This document shows positions 37,601 through 49,864 of a stretch of DNA of 64,000 nucleotides, one piece after another. Within the stretch, counting starts at the first letter, position 1, and each line of letters starts with the position of its first letter. The translations under genes and the position numbers were made by a program. The notes under the pieces were generated by a model that searched no databases, had not been told where the DNA came from, and saw only the letters and a list, made by a program, of their open reading frames with translations. Source of the DNA: Larus michahellis (lineage: Eukaryota > Chordata > Aves > Charadriiformes > Laridae); NCBI RefSeq assembly GCF_964199755.1, contig NC_133901.1:49945324-50009323 (forward strand). Direction: 5' to 3'.

Positions 37601-39849
37601 ACGACTTATTTCTCCTGCATGGTTCTGTGGAGAAGTGTAGTGTTCATGCCAACGGAGGATAGACTGCAAAAATGGCATCAATGCTGTGCTTCAGAGGCCT
37701 CCTTTACATTGGAACATCCTATAGGTTGTATCTGTAGCTATAGCAGTGCTGCTGCTGTATGGTTGTTCCTGTTCCAGAAAGCTATTATTTATTTGGTTGT
37801 TTCTTACTACATGTTTAGAAGTTCAAAATAAACTGAAAAAAAGTACTTGTGCAAGAAGGATATGTTCTGCTCGTGTCATTTGAAATTCATTGCTTTGGAT
37901 TTACAGTATTTTTCTTGTATAAAAAAGGCCCAAATTCTGAAATAGTCTTAAATGGTTTTAAGAATTGTGAACAGATTTCAGCTTTGTTCATTCCAAAATA
38001 GTATTAATGATGAAATTATTTTAAATATCATGTGAGCAAGTTTAAAGACCTTCTAATCTGTTACTATATCAGTAAAAATCTTCCATATCTATTGGAAATA
38101 CTTCATTGAGCTTCCACATAAGCAGTAACATGTTTAATCTCTTATACAGCATTATACTTTGACCTTCCCTTTCGAAAAAAACAGGCTTCCTGACTCATTA
38201 AAACATAAATAGGAGTGGGCAAATAGAAATATTCATTGTAACTCATTTTTTTACTTGAATATCCAGGGAAGGATTGTTGGTTTGTTTATGTAAGCTTAGG
38301 AAGGAGAAAAAGGTGCTTCAGAGAAATGCAATGTTAGCAGGGACAGCACGTGCTAAGTGCAATAGGCACAGAGCAATGCGATAGCCTGGAAGGTGGTAAG
38401 GGAGTAATGAAGCCAAGCACTTGGAGAGGTTTGGAGTGTGAGGAGGCTGGTGTGGGGAAGAGAGCGGAGATGCAAGGTGGAATTAAAGGGGTCTTGTAAG
38501 TGGATAGAGAAAGCTACATACGAGGTAGCTGGAAAGACAAAGATGGCAGAGGGGTTGGGAGTTGTGGTGAAATGAGAGGGAGGTGAATTCTGCTCTGGTA
38601 GAGGGAGGAGGAGGTTGCAGAGATGGAATATATTTTGGGGTGGTTTCTTCCACTGCACACTTAAATGGAATTTTAAGCTAGTATTGTTGTACGTGTACTA
38701 TAGCGTACAAAGTACGCTCCTGTCAATGATTCCCCTCCTTCAGTGTAACTGAGATTGGTTGGACTGGGGGAGAGAGGGGAACTAGCAAAACACTTTGTAT
38801 CAGAATATCAAACTGTGGTTTGAAACAGTAAATCCAGTTTCACAGAATGTAGTACTGGATCATAAATGCTACAAGCACATGACACGGTGCTGAACTGCTG
38901 CGGATTCCCTCAGCTGGCTCAGACCTGCTCAGCTGTTTTGGAAAGTGCAACGTCTGTGGTAGATGGGGTCTCACCTGCTGCTGCCACGCTAGCGACGGGA
39001 TGGCTGCAGGCAGGGGGACGGCATGTCATCTGATGTAAGCACTTTGGTACGTGTTTGGGTTAATTCAACAGAAATGCAATCACGTGTTCAAATACATGCT
39101 GCTGGGTATTTTGGCAGTGCGAGGTCCCGGTGTGATGAGATGATGGGACGGCAGCCTCGGTGCAGGTGGTGGGAGCAGCTGCCTCGTCGGCCTCTGCTGG
39201 GGTGTGGGTGCTGTCGGCCAGAAGCAGAACAGGCTTTTGAGCCCTGCTAAGACATGATTGCTCATTGCTTTGTCTGCTCTACTTTGGTTGGTTCATTCAC
39301 CTGCTAACTCTGGCTTACAGAAGCATGGTCAGTGCTTCAGATACAAGTTGATTAGCAGAAGCTGAAAAGCCCTGTATAAATGTGTCTGAAAGCAGTGACT
39401 TTCAAGCTTTTCCAACTTGTCAATAGAGGAACAGGTCCCTGTACAACAAATTTACCTCTTATGTTGCTTTCTTGAGGGCTTTCTGGGAGTGATCTGCAGG
39501 GCCGCGGCACTTCTCAGACAGCAGGATGGGAAGCAGCCTGAGGCCTCGTTCCCCGAGCACCAGCTTTCCCTTCGCTTGCTCCTCTTCTGCCCCCAGACAG
39601 TTCTGCCTCTTTTGACCCCTCCAGGTCCTACGTGTGCCAAACCATGATCACTTTTCGCTCCTCTGCAGCGTGGCGGGTGCTTCCGAAGCAGGACCGTGGT
39701 ATCCGCACTCCCAAGCTGCCGTCCACTTCTCCATCCTCTGCTGAGGAGGGATGCTCCTGTGATGTGGCTCTACATCCCCTTCTGGCTTCCTACTACAATT
39801 TTCTCTTTCTAAGTCGGAAATGGCACGGTGGGGGGGTGTTTTTATCGGG
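34622..39849. other. Intergenic region, no gene recognised
   Basis: 5.2 kb between the inferred CAMK2G end and the next CpG island. Open frames of up to about 115 codons occur on both strands, but none has a recognisable domain, correct splice context or codon pattern. A moderately GC-rich patch lies at 35260-35600. No repeat family was identified. Confidence 0.6.
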
Positions 39850-40192
39850 GAATGGGGGGGGGTTTGCTACCACCAGCGCTGTCTGTCCCCACCTAACGCT
39901 GTTCTGGGCATCTCACACCTTCCGCCCGCACCGATACCCGTCCCGCCGGGCTTCCCTCCTGCGAAACCGCGGCCGCCCTCACGGGGGGGGGAGGTGTTGT
40001 GTGATGTGGTGCGTGTGTAAACCCGCCGCAACGTGTTTCGGTAACGGCGTGCAGCGACGTCCTGTCCTGGACAGGAGCTCCCGGCCCTGAGCCGCCACCC
40101 CTGTCCTCCCCGCGGGGTCCCGCTCCCGCCGCACCGCGGGGGCCCGGCCTGGCGGTGGCCGGAGGGCGGGGCCTGCCGCCCCTCCCGCGCGG

Positions 40193-40203
40193 AAGATGGC
40201 GGC
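40193..40203 (+). promoter_or_regulatory. YY1-type site AAGATGGCGGC with adjoining ETS core
   Basis: An exact match to the AAnATGGCGGC form of the YY1 motif, directly preceded by gcgcgg, so that CGGAAG (ETS core) overlaps it. In TATA-less vertebrate promoters this arrangement usually sits just downstream of the transcription start and on the sense strand, supporting rightward transcription. Confidence 0.55.
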
Positions 40204-40282
40204 CGGGCGGCGCGGCGGCGGCTCCCCCAGCGGCCGGAGGGACGCCCAGCGGCCGGGAGCCGGCGGGCCGCGGCCGGCCTGA
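40196..40282 (+). other. Upstream open reading frame, 28 codons
   Basis: ATGGCGGCCGGG in good context (gaagATGG) opens a frame of 28 Arg/Gly/Pro/Ala-rich codons ending at TGA (40280-40282). It is wholly contained in the inferred first exon. If transcribed it could reduce translation of a downstream start. Its ATG also lies inside the YY1 motif, so the ATG may simply be a by-product of that DNA element. Confidence 0.4.
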
Positions 40283-40430
40283 GAGCTCCCCGCCGCGCTG
40301 GAGGACGCCCGTCCGCCCGCCCGTTCTCCGGGAGCCGTGCCCTGCCCACGCCAGCCCGCCCGGCCGGGCCTCCCTGCGGCAGGTGAGGTGGAGGAGAAGA
40401 AGGAGGAGGAGGGCGGCGAGGTGGCGGCGG

Positions 40431-40470
40431 CCCGGCCCGGCCCGGCCCGGCTCGGCTCGGCTCGGCTCGG
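40431..40470. repeat. Pentamer tandem array, 4 x CCCGG then 4 x CTCGG
   Basis: Eight perfect 5-bp units, the first four CCCGG and the last four CTCGG, just after the splice donor of the inferred first exon. The block change of one base suggests separate expansion of two unit types. It is followed directly by a G-rich run. Confidence 0.95.
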
Positions 40471-42728
40471 GGGGCGGTGGGGGAGGGCGAGCGGCGCTGG
40501 CGGGGCTGGGGGAAGTTGTGTGCCGGCCGGGGGACGGCGGCCCCGGGCGGAGAGGGGGGATCTGTGAGGAGCCGCCGCGGGGGCCGAGCTGGGGCCGGCG
40601 GCGAGGAGGGCGCTGCCCCCCAGCCCTGAGGCGCGGCGCCAGCCGCCCCGCAGCCACCTGTGCGGCCGGGGGGAACCCGGCCCCGTCTCCCGCCACGGCG
40701 GCGCCCGGGGCCGGAGGTTTCTCAGCTCTGCCCGGCTGCCGTGGGGTGGGCGCCGAGCCGCCAACACGCGGTGCGGAGCAGCAGCTCCTTCCCCAGGGCA
40801 GCCGCCCTTCGCAGCCCACTCTTCGCCGGCCGGGAGCACGGGGCCGCGCTCCGGCTTTGTTTGTGGGTGGCGAACGGCGGGGTGGCTCGGTACGGTCTCG
40901 GCCGCCGCTGAAGAAGTCGGGAGGCAGCGGGGCGAACGATGCCCGCACCCCGCCGTGCGGCCGCGGCCAGACCGTGCGCGGCGCAGGCTCCGCTCGGGGC
41001 TGCCGTTCGGCGGAGGCCGGCGGCGGGCACGGTGGTGGTAACGCGGCGGCACAACGAAAACGGTGTTACGTAGGAAAAGCTGGTGGAACTAAGGCATCCT
41101 TCCTATAGTATATCCCATCCTTTTGGTTGCTAAAACGTATTTGCAGTGATAAATAAAGCGCGAGACGCCCCTGTTTGCTTGTGGACGAGTGAATAAACTC
41201 TGTGTTGCCCGAATTAGAAGCGGGCAGATGTCATATATCTGAATTTAACCACAAGTTACACTACTCCACACTGGGATTCTTTGTGACCAATTTGCCAAAG
41301 AAGTATTCAGAGTTGCTAATTGTACGTGCATTTCTCATTAAGAAATGTAACCCTGCCCTTTGTGGCAAAGAGATAAACTAGAAACTTCTGATGAATTTTT
41401 CAGGTTACATGCAGTCAACTCAATTATCTACAATAACTGGACTGTGAAGTTTTGGATGATGGAAGAATCTAGGTAGCACCGGTACGGTTGAACATCTTGT
41501 GTACAAAAAACACCCTGAGAGCCAGATATAATTACAAGCGCAGCATCAGCCCCAAGAGTTTATCGGGCTGGGTGCCCGCACGTGCTCGCGTTCTGCATCT
41601 GCACCAGTGAGCGGTCCCAGAGCCAAGCCTGGTAGAACTGCTCCACGGAGACACCTGAGGTGCTCCATCTGCGGTGGGTTTGGGTGGTGTTTCTCCACTG
41701 GGCTTCTCAGTGGAGCCGTTTTCATGGCACTGGGATTGTCAGATTTGATTTAGAAAGGCTTTTTTAGTTTGTACTTGATGCCGCACAAAAGTGATTGTGC
41801 TGTGTTAAGAGCTAGGCTGGTTCCAAAGGCGGCCCGACTCCGCTAGACCAGATCTGAGCCAGTGGAAAAACTCTGTGTTCAAATCTGGCAACAAACATAA
41901 AATGTTCTAAAACTTTTCCACTGTCAGCAACTGTGAACATATACATATCTCTTAAGGCTGTTGTCTTCTATGCTTACTGTTTTCTTTTAAAAATTTTCTT
42001 CCTCGTCCCAAATTCCTCTTTTTGTTCTTTCTTCCCTTTTAGTTTTTGCTCTTCCTTAAGTCCATGATACTATTTTCTGTGCTACTGCTTCTCGAACATG
42101 GTTTCCTAACGTGTCTTTTCTTCCTCTGTTTTGATGCGTTTTTCAGCCCTTGTGAAACTGCTTTTTTTGTATGTGAATATGATTTTGAACTAGGATGTAT
42201 TAGAAACGTCAAAAAGCAGTGAAAATGAGCTGCAGAGCAAGGACACGGAGCAGAAGCAGTGGTACATCTGTCCACATCAAATTTTTCACTCCAATCACAG
42301 AAAGGACTTTTGCTCTTCATACGGGTTCTCAGCTGTGGTGGCAGAGCGAAGATCAGGGGCCAGTCCTGCCCTCCGGTATCACTGACCGTGAGGAGAGAGG
42401 CGGTCTGGGGTATCTGGCAGCAAAACGGAGATTGTGATATAGAAAAAACTGAGAATCACTATTTTAAGGCGTGGAATAATACCTGCGAGTGTTTATCGGG
42501 ACATGAGCATGCACGCTGGCAAGCTGCCTGGTTTTCAGCAGTATCCAGTAGTTGCAGTGATGGTGCTATCTGCTGTGTGGTTTTTCTGTGAGGCTTGTTT
42601 TACCATTGCGATGCCTAACCTTCAGTCTGATCTGCATCAGAATTCATGTAGGTGAGCTGATAAAAAAAGCCCGAGTCTAGTTTTGTATTAGCATTTATAA
42701 TTCCATGATTTCTTTAAAAAAAAGAAAA

Positions 42729-42747
42729 GGGGGGTGGGGTGGGAGGG
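42729..42747 (+). other. G-quadruplex-type motif
   Basis: Four G runs (6, 4, 3 and 3 long) are separated by single bases T, T and A, directly after an A-rich run. This fits the standard G3+N1-7 quadruplex pattern with the shortest loops, which are the most stable class. Confidence 0.7.
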
Positions 42748-45700
42748 AGAATACCCAAATGCAGATGAGGCCTCGGTGTGTCCTGAACCACAGCATATCT
42801 CCTCATCACTGAGCCGTGTTTCAGAGGTTTGAATGCCTATCTCATATCTCTCTGTGGTGTATCTGGAATATGCGGTGATTCTCTGAGCAGAGCTGCATAG
42901 ATAAGATAATCCGTTTCATTTTAATTGGCAGAGTTGTTTACACATGATCTCTCGCTCGTTTGCCTCTTTTAAAGGAATGCGTATCCATCCCTGATTACAG
43001 CTCAGGTCAAAATCCCTCAGCACTTGTAGCAAATCTCTTTTAATTGGTCTCATTTAGCTCTCATAAGGTTGTGTTTTAATTCTCTCCCTTCCGAATCCTT
43101 TTCCCTAGTCTGTAATGTAATTTATTACAGGATATTTTATAGACAAGGGAACAGCCTCTGGCTGTCAGCAACCTTTGCAGTGTATCAGATTTCCAGCTCA
43201 ACAGGCAGCTGCAGTGGAGTTGGTGGGTGTCAGGCAGCGATGCTGCAGCAGTAGCACACGAGCAGTCTGCGGTGGCAGAGCCGGGCACCAGTGCCGGGTC
43301 TGTCCTGGATTCTGGAAATAATTGGGGTGAATGCCCCTGTTTGCTGTCTCTGCTTCTCTAGCCTTTTCGTAGCCCTCGCTGATGCAAGGGTCTTTGAGTT
43401 CAGTTTTTTCCCTCTCTAGCTGTCTTTCCAGGCTCCGCAATTGCACGCAAATACAACTAAGTTGCTGTTGTCTGATGACAGGCTTTGAGCAGTGCAGAAC
43501 TGGTAGAAGGCTAATGCTGGGAGCGTATTTTTAGAAGGCCCAGAGCAACATTATCCGTCTTTGTGAAATTCACTGTGACTTTCCTGAACGCAGTTGCTTT
43601 GGCTGATTGAACGGAATGCGAAGAGGTGAAGCTCCACGTTTCCTTATGCCTGCACCGAGGCGCTTCACCTCTGGCCTGTAGCAGCACATTCGGCAGGCAC
43701 AGCACGCCTGGTCCTGGGCGCTCTCACATCAGCTCTGGAAGTCTCAAAGGCTGGGGGATGTGGGGGATTTTTGGGTTGGTTTGTGGTTTTTTTTTTGTCC
43801 CTGCTCTGCTCCTGCCCTTATGCTGGCAGTTTTCCCACTGAGGCAAAATCAGAAGGGAATAAGCGCCTCTGCTTCCACCGCGGGAGTTTTGATGCCGGGC
43901 TGTGTGGTGCAGCAGTGAAGGTACAGTCAGACTTTCTGCTTTGCTGATCCTGCTCCAGAGGCAGGAATCTCCAGCAGAGCTGTGGAGCACAGTTGTGTCT
44001 TAAATCGCCACTGAAAGATTTACTGGAGTACATACATCAGAGCCCTAACTGTTCTTTCTGCATAGCAATATTTGAAGGTCTCAGGCCTCTGGCAATTGCT
44101 GTTTGGGGACTGCTTTTCAATATAGACCCATATCCTGAAAGGAAATGATATAGATCGCTAGACTCAATCCATATGTGCCTTATTAAAAATGGAGTAGAAA
44201 TCTCTAGACGTGAATGATGAATTAATCTTCTGCACAAGGAAGGTATCCTCCATTACGTTCTTGCCTGCTGTAATGTTTTTAGTAACTAACTGATCTAGCA
44301 GTGAACGTGAGGGGGTTGATAAGATTGTAAAATGCAGTTTGGACCTTCTCAAAATATTTGTGGCATATACTGGGCAATGTCACAAGATCTGTTTTCACAG
44401 AAGTGGGAATTGGTGTTTGCTTGTTTTTCAAAGCTGCTCAAACTCTCCAAACAGGGAGAGGGATGGTCACGGTCTATCTCTATATAGACTCAGCCTGCTT
44501 TTGAATTTGTTGAGTAAAATGAATAGTGCAAAATAAGTAAGGACAGCTTCACACAGCACTTCCTTATGTACTAACACCACCAATAGGATGTTCAAAAATA
44601 CCTGTCTCTTCCAGATGTGTTTGTAGCTGTACGTAACCAAAGCTGTTCTTCCTGCTGGGGCTGCAGACATTGAATATCAACAGTGTTTGCAGCTGCTCTC
44701 CAGCTGAAGCGTTAACACCTTAACTCGGCCTAAAATACAGCACATTTTCTTTCCATGAAGTGAATTTAATATTCATCATTAAATACAAATTAAGCATTAA
44801 AACTAACAGCGATTAGAGACCAACGTTCATTGTCTTTTTCCAGGAACAAAGGAGGGTGAAAAGGAGAGGCACATTTTGTCCTCTGCTCAGTGCACGGGGC
44901 TTGTGCAGGTCCTAACACTGGTCCCCGTGCTCTGTGTGTGTGTGTCACGCCGCAGTTACCATCTTCAGCGCTTTGGCGCATGTTTTGAGTGTGGGATGGG
45001 AATGAGGGAGTGTGATCTAGGGTTTTGGTGGGATCTGAGTAGAGCTGTACTGCACTAGTCTGATCTGTTTTCTCCCTGCACTGCAGTGCAAAATTCTGAA
45101 TTCCTATTTTTTTTTTCCCATTGGAAGTGTCTGCATTAGTGGAATATATTGTCTTGGGCATTCCTTGTAAAGCAAGAGACAGCAGAGTCTGTCCCCTCCT
45201 CTCCTACCTTCTCCTCCTGGTGCTGTATCTCACACGAGGAGACGAGGGCTCGCAGGTACCTCCTCAGGGAGGAAGGGTTTCCACAATGGGGGAGAGAGTA
45301 GGACATGAAACTGCATGTGTTAAATGACATGCCAACAAGTCATAGCCCTCTCTGAGGCTTGGGATCGCTGCGGCTTTTATTTATTGATGCGTGTTTTTCC
45401 TCTGTATTCAGCAGTTCCCTTGGAAGCTGGGTTGGCATAGCTGATGCAACAAGGAAGGAGGAAAGAGGGACAGCAAAATGACAATTTTATCCCTTCTTAA
45501 TCTCTTTTTGCAGTTCTGGTCTGCCATCTGGTCAGTCTCTTTGAAAGCGCGCAACCCCTGTATCCTGCCCTTTCTTCTCCATTTGTTTCTCATCTCCTAC
45601 ATCCTTCATTTCTGCATCAGAAACTCTCCAAGAATCCAGTGTTCCTCTGAGTGGTTCATGTTGGGAGGCTTCCATGTTAGGACCATTAGATGATACGATG

Positions 45701-46988
45701 GAACAACTTGTTTTTCTTTGATCATGTTTAGTCTTACGTTTCCAGATGATTCCATTAGCCTGATATTTTATTGGTCTTTCAGCTTGTCTCTAATTAATGC
45801 TAATTTGCTTGGCAGTACTTCTGAAGTAAAATCAGAGCTTGTGTGTGGATTTTTAGAGCTCTTCAACAGATCTTAACTCTTAAATTTTCAATCGCTTTGG
45901 TATAAATTCCTTAAAGGAAACAGTGGGATGACAGGCTTTAGCTGTGATAGATTTCAAGTAGTAGAGATCAATTTAGAAAAGAAGTGAAACTTGAGATTTG
46001 CTTGAGAAAGGTTAGAAGAACCCTGGAACATTTTATAAATGTCTATTTTTGTCTTAAGAGCCTCTTAGTGAACGGTTTTGCATTCGCTCTCTACTCTCTA
46101 GTCCTACCCAGTGCTTTAAAGTGCGTGGGAAACTTCGTGCCAGAAAGGACTTTTAAAATAGTCAGTTCGGTCAGCTCGTGGATGATGAGAGTTGAACTCA
46201 TCTGACTGCGCATGAAGATCTACAACAGAAGTGTCCACATCTGAGCTACATGCTACAAGTTCCCTTTATATTAAGGGTGTGTTAGGGCGCAATTTATTTC
46301 ACTCTAAAGCAGATGTCCATATTTTGTGAGGTGAATCGCATTCTGGAAGTTCTTTTTTGTCTTTCCACTGAGTATAATGAAAACTGAGGATGTTAGTCCA
46401 GATGTAGAAAATGTCAGCAGGAGAGGTACCTAAGCAGAAGGTAAGTTGAATACTTCCCAGAGTAAAGTTAACTTGCTCCTAATCCTGGATTGCTTTCACT
46501 GTAGCATTTTTAATACTTTCACTGATAAATGATTTACATAAATGTGTCTCTTCTAATCTTAACTGCCTTTCCCACATTTAGAGCACTTTTTCTCTAGATA
46601 TTTATTATTATTTTTTTTTAGCTAATGCTGATGCGGTGATTCTATGCCACTGACACTTTATTCTGAAAGCTTTTGCAAATGCTCAACGTTATGGCGCGCT
46701 TTGCAACTGTTGATTGTCTCTTTGCCCTTGCCTCTGTGGTTAAGTTGTTCACCAGCCAGCGTTCCCCTGTATCTGATAACCAGGACCTTACTGTGGTCCT
46801 GGCCAGCCATGCCTGTCCCAGAGAAGTCAGAGCAGGTCATGAGAAGGTCTTCGTTAGATTCAGAACCTTAACTGCTGAGATTATAGTTGGCTCTGGAAGC
46901 AAGCTGAATGTCAAAATGTCAGGTAGTGGCCTACGTGATTTTTTTTCTGTAAAGAGACAGGCTTCTCTCCTGCACAGTCTGCGTTTTG

Positions 46989-47042
46989 CACTGCTGGAAG
47001 GTTTGACTTCCAGCAGTTTTTGACACTGCTGGAAGTTTTGAA
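46989..47042. repeat. Hairpin with flanking direct repeat
   Basis: CTGCTGGAAG (46991-47000), a 6-base loop, then CTTCCAGCAG (47007-47016) form a perfect 10-bp stem. CTGCTGGAAG recurs at 47026-47035 within a longer direct repeat (cactgctggaag...ttga). Confidence 0.85.
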
Positions 47043-49451
47043 CGAAGGGTGAGGTCAGGCTTGGAGTGGCCCAACACAGTGCCACATTATGTTTCTATCC
47101 CTGCTTGAGATAAATAATGTAATTTCACAGCAAGTTGAATACCTCTTAATATTTGATGGCCTGAGGTGAACGAGGAGCACAGTAAGAGTGGGAACTCTGT
47201 GTAATCTAATTCAAGGTAGAAATTTTCAGTGGAGAAAAGGTTGGTGTCTTTGCTGACTCCTTAAATTGCTGTCCTCTTCCATCTATCATCACCTGTGTCT
47301 TGCTTGTGTTTCTCTTCTGGGGATGACCTGCGTGTGGGTCTGTTTCAAATGTAGAGGCATCTTTGAAGTGGCATCGTTTGTCTCAACTGCAGAGCTACAA
47401 AACTGAAATCACTGGCACCTTGCTGTTGGTGAACTGCTTGTCCTTCCAGTTACCAAGGGCTGCAGAGATACTAAAAAGAGCAGGCAGAAACTAGTGTAGA
47501 TGTTGCATCGATCAACGCAGAGAGGCCGTGCGTGAGGACTGCTGCAGCTCCCTGTTTCATCAGCTGTGTGAACTGCCTTTCAGGAGAATGACGTGAGCTA
47601 TCACAATGTCGAATCTGTCTTTTCAGTGGGATAAAGTGGGATCCTGGCCCAGTCCGGCAGCCCTGAAGAGGCAGATTCATTTCAGCATTGAAGCCTGGCA
47701 TAAATTGCTAGTCTCCATGTCTAATGCATTGTCCAGAACACCTCTGAAACATCAAGCTTCCCCCAGCCCCTCCCATTTCAGTTGCAAATAATGTGTTTTG
47801 TTACTTGTAATTTCATTGGTTTTATTCATTTTTAATTAAATGTTCTGGATTCAGTCAGTGATACTTCAGCTGAAACTGCGTGTGCTTTACTTTTGGCTGA
47901 GTCATAATCATCTTCCTCATAAGCAGAGATCTGTCACTGTCTCCTGATTTAGTTTTGTCTGCAGGCTTTCATCCATATCCTTCCTTTATGTTCCTGCTTC
48001 AGATCTGGCCACTTGTATCAAAGCGTGATGTGAATAAGCCTACTTCCCTCAGTCAAGGCTACCACGAGAACGTGCTGTTATCATGTGTTAGCATCTGTAG
48101 TTTAGTATCGTGTAACCCTGCGTGGAACAGGGTATGTTTCCATGGCCCAAGTCCACGTAAACATATAAACACAGGGCTTTCTGCAGGAAAACTTGCTTTG
48201 CCTCAAACAAAATATTGATGTTTGCCTTCCCCAGTGTTACTTTTAAATACAAATTCCTCATGAACCACACGTGACGGTACAGTGCCTGTGGAAGCAGGCA
48301 GAGCTTGGAAGTCTCTTTCGGTCTTGCGTCGCATATGTGGGCAGGTTAAGAACAAGCTAGTGTTCAGGGGTTGTCCTAATTGCAGTTGGTGTTGAGTATA
48401 ATGTTTCTCTGAGGTTGTTACAGTTAACTCTCTGGCATGTTGTCCAGCTATTGTATAATTATCTTACTTACGGGTCTGTCCTAGCTTTTTCCATTGCTAA
48501 ATGAAAGCAGGGTGAAGATGCCCTTTGAACGTGCTCCTCGCGGTTTGCATTTAAGCTGGTGCTACCACTAAGAAAAGGAATCCAGTCCTATACTGACCCT
48601 TCTCAATATTGGCACAACCGCTCTGCAAGCAGGATCAGGAAACTGAGGTGGAAATTAAAATAAACAGAACAAAACAGCCCTTCTTTTTTGCTATGTTACC
48701 TTTCTCCAGGAGATAAAAAGTTACTTTTCAGTTGATCAGTAAGAAACCCAGTCAGGCCCAAATGCTTTTGTATTGGCACACCACAGAGTGCCCTGGGGAC
48801 AGGATGAATTGATGAGATGCCAGGACTGCTCTCTTTGGAGAAGAGGAGAGGTGTGAGCACCTAAATATATGCCAGATGATCACCTTAAAAGACAGTTTCA
48901 GATAGTGTTAGCTGAAGAAGAGTGTTACGCTACTTCTCTTTGCATCAGTCCAGCAAAATTTTTAGATGTCAAATTCACCTAGGTTAGATTTAACTAGCAG
49001 TGGTCATGACAAAGTCCAAAAGGATATCGGAAACAGGCAGCGTGGTAAGAGCTGAGCTGCGTGCCCAGCAGGCTGAGAGACAGTTACTGCAGCCTGTCCT
49101 TTTCCACTTTTAATTGGACACTGGGTTAATTTTTATATCGGTGATTTCTTCTGAGGGGAAAGGTTGAAGAAATCATAGCAATGGTTGTTTCTGAAGGAGA
49201 TGCGTCCAGGGGAAGAGGAAAGCAGTCGTTTTGATCAAGGTGTGGACCAGACCTGAGGTCACAGGTTCTGCACTTTGGTTTTTTGCGTCCTACTCCAGGA
49301 CCTGCCAGCTTCTCTGATGAGCAGTGCTGCATTATCTTTATGTTCCTGTGCAATTTACCAGAAAGACATGACATATTATCTCAGAAAACTAGTTATGTTT
49401 CTATAGAATGGTTCTTGACTTTGGTTTTTTACATACCTTGTAAAAAAAAAA

Positions 49452-49466
49452 GGGGGGGTGGGTGGG
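49452..49466 (+). other. G-quadruplex-type motif
   Basis: A seven-G run, T, GGG, T, GGG follows an A run, matching G3+N1-7 if the first run is split around one G. The layout (A run, G run, TGGG units) parallels the motif at 42729. Confidence 0.6.
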
Positions 49467-49839
49467 AAGAGGTGTTTCTGTGTTTTCTTCAACATCTTTT
49501 CCTAGCAACCTGCCACTGATAGTCTGACCCGTGATACTATTCTGGACAGATCTTTAGGGATTGAAATTGTTGTGAGTGTTCGGGCCCCTTCCTCTTCCTG
49601 CAATTATATCTTCCTGAAATGCATCCTGTGCAAGGGTGAAGATCAACAAGAGGCTACGCTGAAAGACTAAACAGTGGAAACTGATACAGTGTCTGCACTA
49701 GAAGCAAGGCTGTTCTTGAAGGATATGTCTGTAACATCTCTATTGAGTAGTTTTAAAAATGAGCAAACTTTTAAAAATAAATAAACACAGACAAACACCT
49801 CTTCATACAGCTGTAGGGTGTAAACCACAAATGCAAGAC

Positions 49840-49864
49840 TTTTTTTTTTTTTTTTTTTTTTTTT
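49840..49864 (+). repeat. Poly-T run of 25 bases
   Basis: An uninterrupted run of T followed by six C. It could be the reverse complement of a poly-A tail from an old retroposed element, but no element was recognised beside it. Confidence 0.9.

Larger units (their letters stand above)
40100..40382 (+). other. Probable non-coding first exon
   Basis: GC-rich sequence runs into a good splice donor, GCGGCAG|gtgagg, at 40383. The ATG at 40196 opens only a 28-codon frame that stops before the donor, so the exon appears to be 5'UTR with the main start codon in a later exon. The 5' border is a guess from the YY1/ETS element, which in such promoters lies close to the start site. No matching next exon was found in the following 23 kb, so the first intron would be long. 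Confidence 0.45.
39850..41060. promoter_or_regulatory. Large CpG island, promoter region of an unidentified gene
   Basis: About 1.2 kb with very high G+C and dense CpG, ending sharply near 41060 where AT-rich sequence resumes. It contains GC boxes (gggcgggg near 40165), an ETS-type CGGAAG and a YY1-type AAGATGGCGGC at 40193-40203, a combination typical of TATA-less housekeeping promoters. Very long open frames on both strands across it (over 300 codons) follow from the lack of AT-rich stops and are not evidence of coding. Human gene order would place NDST2 here, transcribed rightwards. This cannot be confirmed from the sequence. Confidence 0.8.

Noticed and set aside
39893..41108. Open frames of over 300 codons on both strands in the 40-kb CpG island
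   Set aside because: They overlap in several frames, have no ATG in a sensible place, consist of R/G/P/A-rich text and arise because stop codons are rare in very GC-rich DNA.
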